This document shows positions 6,079 to 7,310 of a DNA stretch of 7,310 nucleotides, in pieces. The stretch spans positions 1 to 7,310 of the forward strand of contig JAKFXJ010000165.1 of the NCBI GenBank assembly GCA_021731425.1, written 5' to 3'. This DNA is from Limnohabitans sp. Lineage in GTDB: Bacteria > Pseudomonadota > Gammaproteobacteria > Burkholderiales > Burkholderiaceae_C. The notes beneath the pieces were generated by a model. That model made no database searches. It was given only the letters and a program-made list of their open reading frames with translations, and was not told where the DNA came from. Numbering within the stretch: position 1 is the first letter of the stretch; each line of letters begins with the position of its first letter. The position numbers were made by a program, and so were the translations under genes.

Positions 6079-6969
6079 TTATCCGTGGGGCAGCAGCCCG
6101 CCCTGCACCGCCTGCACAAAGTCCCCCAGGGCCGTCTGGTCTCGGTCGCTGCGCCACAGGCAACGGGTGTCGTAACGGGCATCGACCGCGTGCAGCGGCA
6201 CAAACACCGCGCCCGCCAGGGCCGACTGCTGCAGGGCTTGCGGCACCAGCGCCACACCCAGGCCTTGCGAGACCAAGGACACCACACTCAGCCAATGCCG
6301 CAACTCGTGCACCACCTGCGGCATCCAGCCGGCCTGTTCGCACAGCACCAAAATGCGTTCGTGGTAATCGGGCGAAACGGTGCGGGACACCACCACCAAG
6401 TCTTGCCCGGCCAGTTCATCCAACCCCACACTGGCCGCGCCCGCCAAGGGATGGCTTGCAGGCAAACACGCCACCAAGGGCTGGCTGGCCACCAAAATCT
6501 GCTCAAAACCCGGCGGCACCCGGGGCGTGTGCACAAAACCCACATCCAGCCGGTCGCGCAGCAATTCAGACAACTGCTCGGACGAGCTGAGTTCGCGCAA
6601 TACCAAGCGCAAACGCGGATGGCTGGCCTGAAAACGGCTGAGGATTTGTGGCAGGCCGCAGTACAACATGGTCCCGGCAAAACCGATGTGCAGCTGGCCC
6701 GACTGGCCTTCGGCCACATCACGCGCCTCACGCGCTGCGGCGCTGGCTTGCGCCAGCAAAGCCCTGGCCGCCGGCACAAAGGCCTGGCCGGCCGCGGTGA
6801 GCTGCACGCCCCGGCTGTTGCGGGTGAACAGCTGCGCCCCCACCGAGGCTTCGAGCTGCTGGATGTTCAGGCTGAGCGGCGGCTGCGAGATGGACAGGCG
6901 CTGGGCGGCGCGGCCAAAGTGCAGCTCTTCGGCCAGCATCAGGAAATAGCGCAGGTGACGGAATTCCAT
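6079..6969 (-). CDS. LysR-family transcriptional regulator (divergent from gcdH)
   Basis: The 296-residue protein has the standard LysR layout. An N-terminal winged helix-turn-helix begins MEFRHLRYFLMLAEELHFGR, with AAQRLSISQPPLSLNIQQLE (21-40) as the recognition region and the LFTRNSRGVQLTAAG wing (48-61). A linker helix follows at about 62-90, and a periplasmic-binding-protein-like effector domain spans about 91-290 (SGQLHIGFAGT start, LRDRLDVGFV at 137-146, QGLGVALVP at 235-243). The helix-turn-helix resembles the BenM/CatM-like branch. It is divergent from a glutaryl-CoA dehydrogenase gene across 102 bases, so it most likely controls that gene and itself, as described for GcdR-type regulators; the effector (glutarate or a CoA ester) is a guess. 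The ATG gives the canonical LysR start but has no Shine-Dalgarno site, only a T-rich run. msrA lies 28 bases downstream. Confidence 0.95.
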   Translation of the reverse strand: MEFRHLRYFLMLAEELHFGRAAQRLSISQPPLSLNIQQLEASVGAQLFTRNSRGVQLTAAGQAFVPAARALLAQASAAAREARDVAEGQSGQLHIGFAGTMLYCGLPQILSRFQASHPRLRLVLRELSSSEQLSELLRDRLDVGFVHTPRVPPGFEQILVASQPLVACLPASHPLAGAASVGLDELAGQDLVVVSRTVSPDYHERILVLCEQAGWMPQVVHELRHWLSVVSLVSQGLGVALVPQALQQSALAGAVFVPLHAVDARYDTRCLWRSDRDQTALGDFVQAVQGGLLPHG

Positions 6970-6983
6970 GAATTAAAAAAATG

Positions 6984-7023
6984 TATTGATGAATAGGCAA
7001 TCAATATTAGACAACTATTCATC
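6984..7023. promoter_or_regulatory. Overlapping dyads between lysR and gcdH, candidate LysR operators
   Basis: Two inverted repeats overlap in the AT-rich divergent gap. A perfect 9-bp dyad pairs GATGAATAG (6988-6996) with CTATTCATC (7015-7023) across 18 bases. A perfect 7-bp dyad pairs TATTGAT (6984-6990) with ATCAATA (7000-7006) across nine bases. LysR-type regulators bind dyads in such gaps, usually around a symmetric T-N11-A; neither dyad has that exact spacing, so assignment rests on symmetry and position. The downstream arm falls in the spacer of the candidate gcdH promoter, and the upstream end is 15 bases from the LysR start codon, fitting joint control and autoregulation. Confidence 0.55.
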
Positions 7024-7036
7024 TCAGCCTGACAAT
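7008..7036 (+). promoter_or_regulatory. Candidate sigma70 promoter for gcdH
   Basis: TAGACA (7008-7013, five of six matches to the -35 consensus) and GACAAT (7031-7036, four of six matches to the -10) are separated by 17 bases. This would start transcription near 7043, about 30 bases before the gcdH ATG. The weak -10 would suit an activator-dependent promoter. An eight-T run (7048-7055) falls in the leader. This is pattern matching only. Confidence 0.35.
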
Positions 7037-7071
7037 CGGCTTCAAGATTTTTTTTCACGGAGACACCCCCC

Positions 7072-7310
7072 ATGGCCACCACCAAAAACACCTTCAGCTG
7101 GGAAGACCCCTTCAACCTCAGCGCCCAACTGACCGACGACGAGCGCCAGGTGCAAGAAGCGGCCCGCGCCTATTGCCAGGAACGCCTGCTGCCCGGCGTG
7201 AAAGACGCGTTCATGAACGAGACTACCGACGTGGCCATCTTCCGTGAAATGGGCGAGCTGGGCCTTTTGGGCGCCACCATCCCCGAGCAATACGGCGGTG
7301 CGGGCCTGAA
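7072..7310 (+). CDS. gcdH: Glutaryl-CoA dehydrogenase, N-terminal part (cut by window end)
   Basis: Only the first 79 codons are present and the frame is open to the end of the window. The protein begins MATTKNTFSWEDPFNLSAQL, followed by LTDDERQVQEAARAYCQERL, then a segment with FREMGELGLLGATIPEQYGG. This matches the N-terminal helical domain of acyl-CoA dehydrogenases, and the WEDPF..., L-T-x-x-E-R and FREMGELGLLG signatures are those of glutaryl-CoA dehydrogenase. That FAD enzyme oxidises and decarboxylates glutaryl-CoA to crotonyl-CoA in lysine, tryptophan and glutarate breakdown. The catalytic base and the Arg that distinguish it from other acyl-CoA dehydrogenases lie beyond the window, so the exact subfamily rests on the N-terminus. 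A GGAG ribosome binding site (7059-7062) lies nine bases before the ATG. The divergent LysR regulator is the likely controller. Confidence 0.88.
   Translation, partial: MATTKNTFSWEDPFNLSAQLTDDERQVQEAARAYCQERLLPGVKDAFMNETTDVAIFREMGELGLLGATIPEQYGGAGL

Noticed and set aside
5989..6996. 335-codon plus-strand frame opposite lysR and the msrA start
   Set aside because: Antisense to two well-recognised genes and without motif or ribosome binding site.
7048..7055. Run of eight T as an intrinsic terminator before gcdH
   Set aside because: No stable GC-rich stem precedes it; it lies in the short leader just before a good ribosome binding site.

Overview
The window looks like chromosomal DNA of a betaproteobacterium, most likely a member of the Comamonadaceae/Burkholderiales. 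The grounds are high GC, strong third-position G/C bias that produces long antisense shadow frames, the style of the PdxH, MsrA and glutaryl-CoA dehydrogenase proteins, and a ZnuD-type receptor. This placement is inferred from protein style; no marker gene is present. I see no mobile element, CRISPR array, tRNA or rRNA. Coding density is very high and no gene-free stretch reaches 300 bases.

Layout: (1) 21-653 (+) is pdxH, the last step of pyridoxal phosphate supply, with a -10-like hexamer placed so that the transcript could begin at the start codon. (2) 660-1583 and 1622-2578 (both -) are an alpha/beta-hydrolase-fold protein lacking the usual catalytic histidine and, upstream of it, an AEC-family membrane transporter; they probably share a transcript that converges on pdxH. 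(3) 2660-5441 (-) is the most distinctive block. It is a three-gene set of exported proteins in transcription order: a 79-residue Cys-rich periplasmic protein, a 142-residue His-rich exported protein, and a 669-residue TonB-dependent outer-membrane receptor of the ZnuD zinc-receptor type. A hairpin lies after the set. (4) 5517-6969 (-) is a LysR-family regulator followed after 28 bases by msrA. (5) 7072 to the end (+) is the 5' end of a glutaryl-CoA dehydrogenase gene, divergent from the LysR gene across a 102-base AT-rich gap that holds two overlapping dyads.

How the genes fit together: block 3 reads as a metal (probably zinc) acquisition cassette. The receptor would import the metal across the outer membrane, and the two small exported proteins, rich in His and Cys, would bind or shuttle it in the periplasm. 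The divergent LysR/gcdH pair is a classic LysR regulator-target arrangement, suggesting control of glutarate/lysine-type catabolism. MsrA, which repairs oxidised methionine, appears to be carried along on the regulator's transcript. The links within block 3 and the role of the regulator are inferences from sequence features and context.
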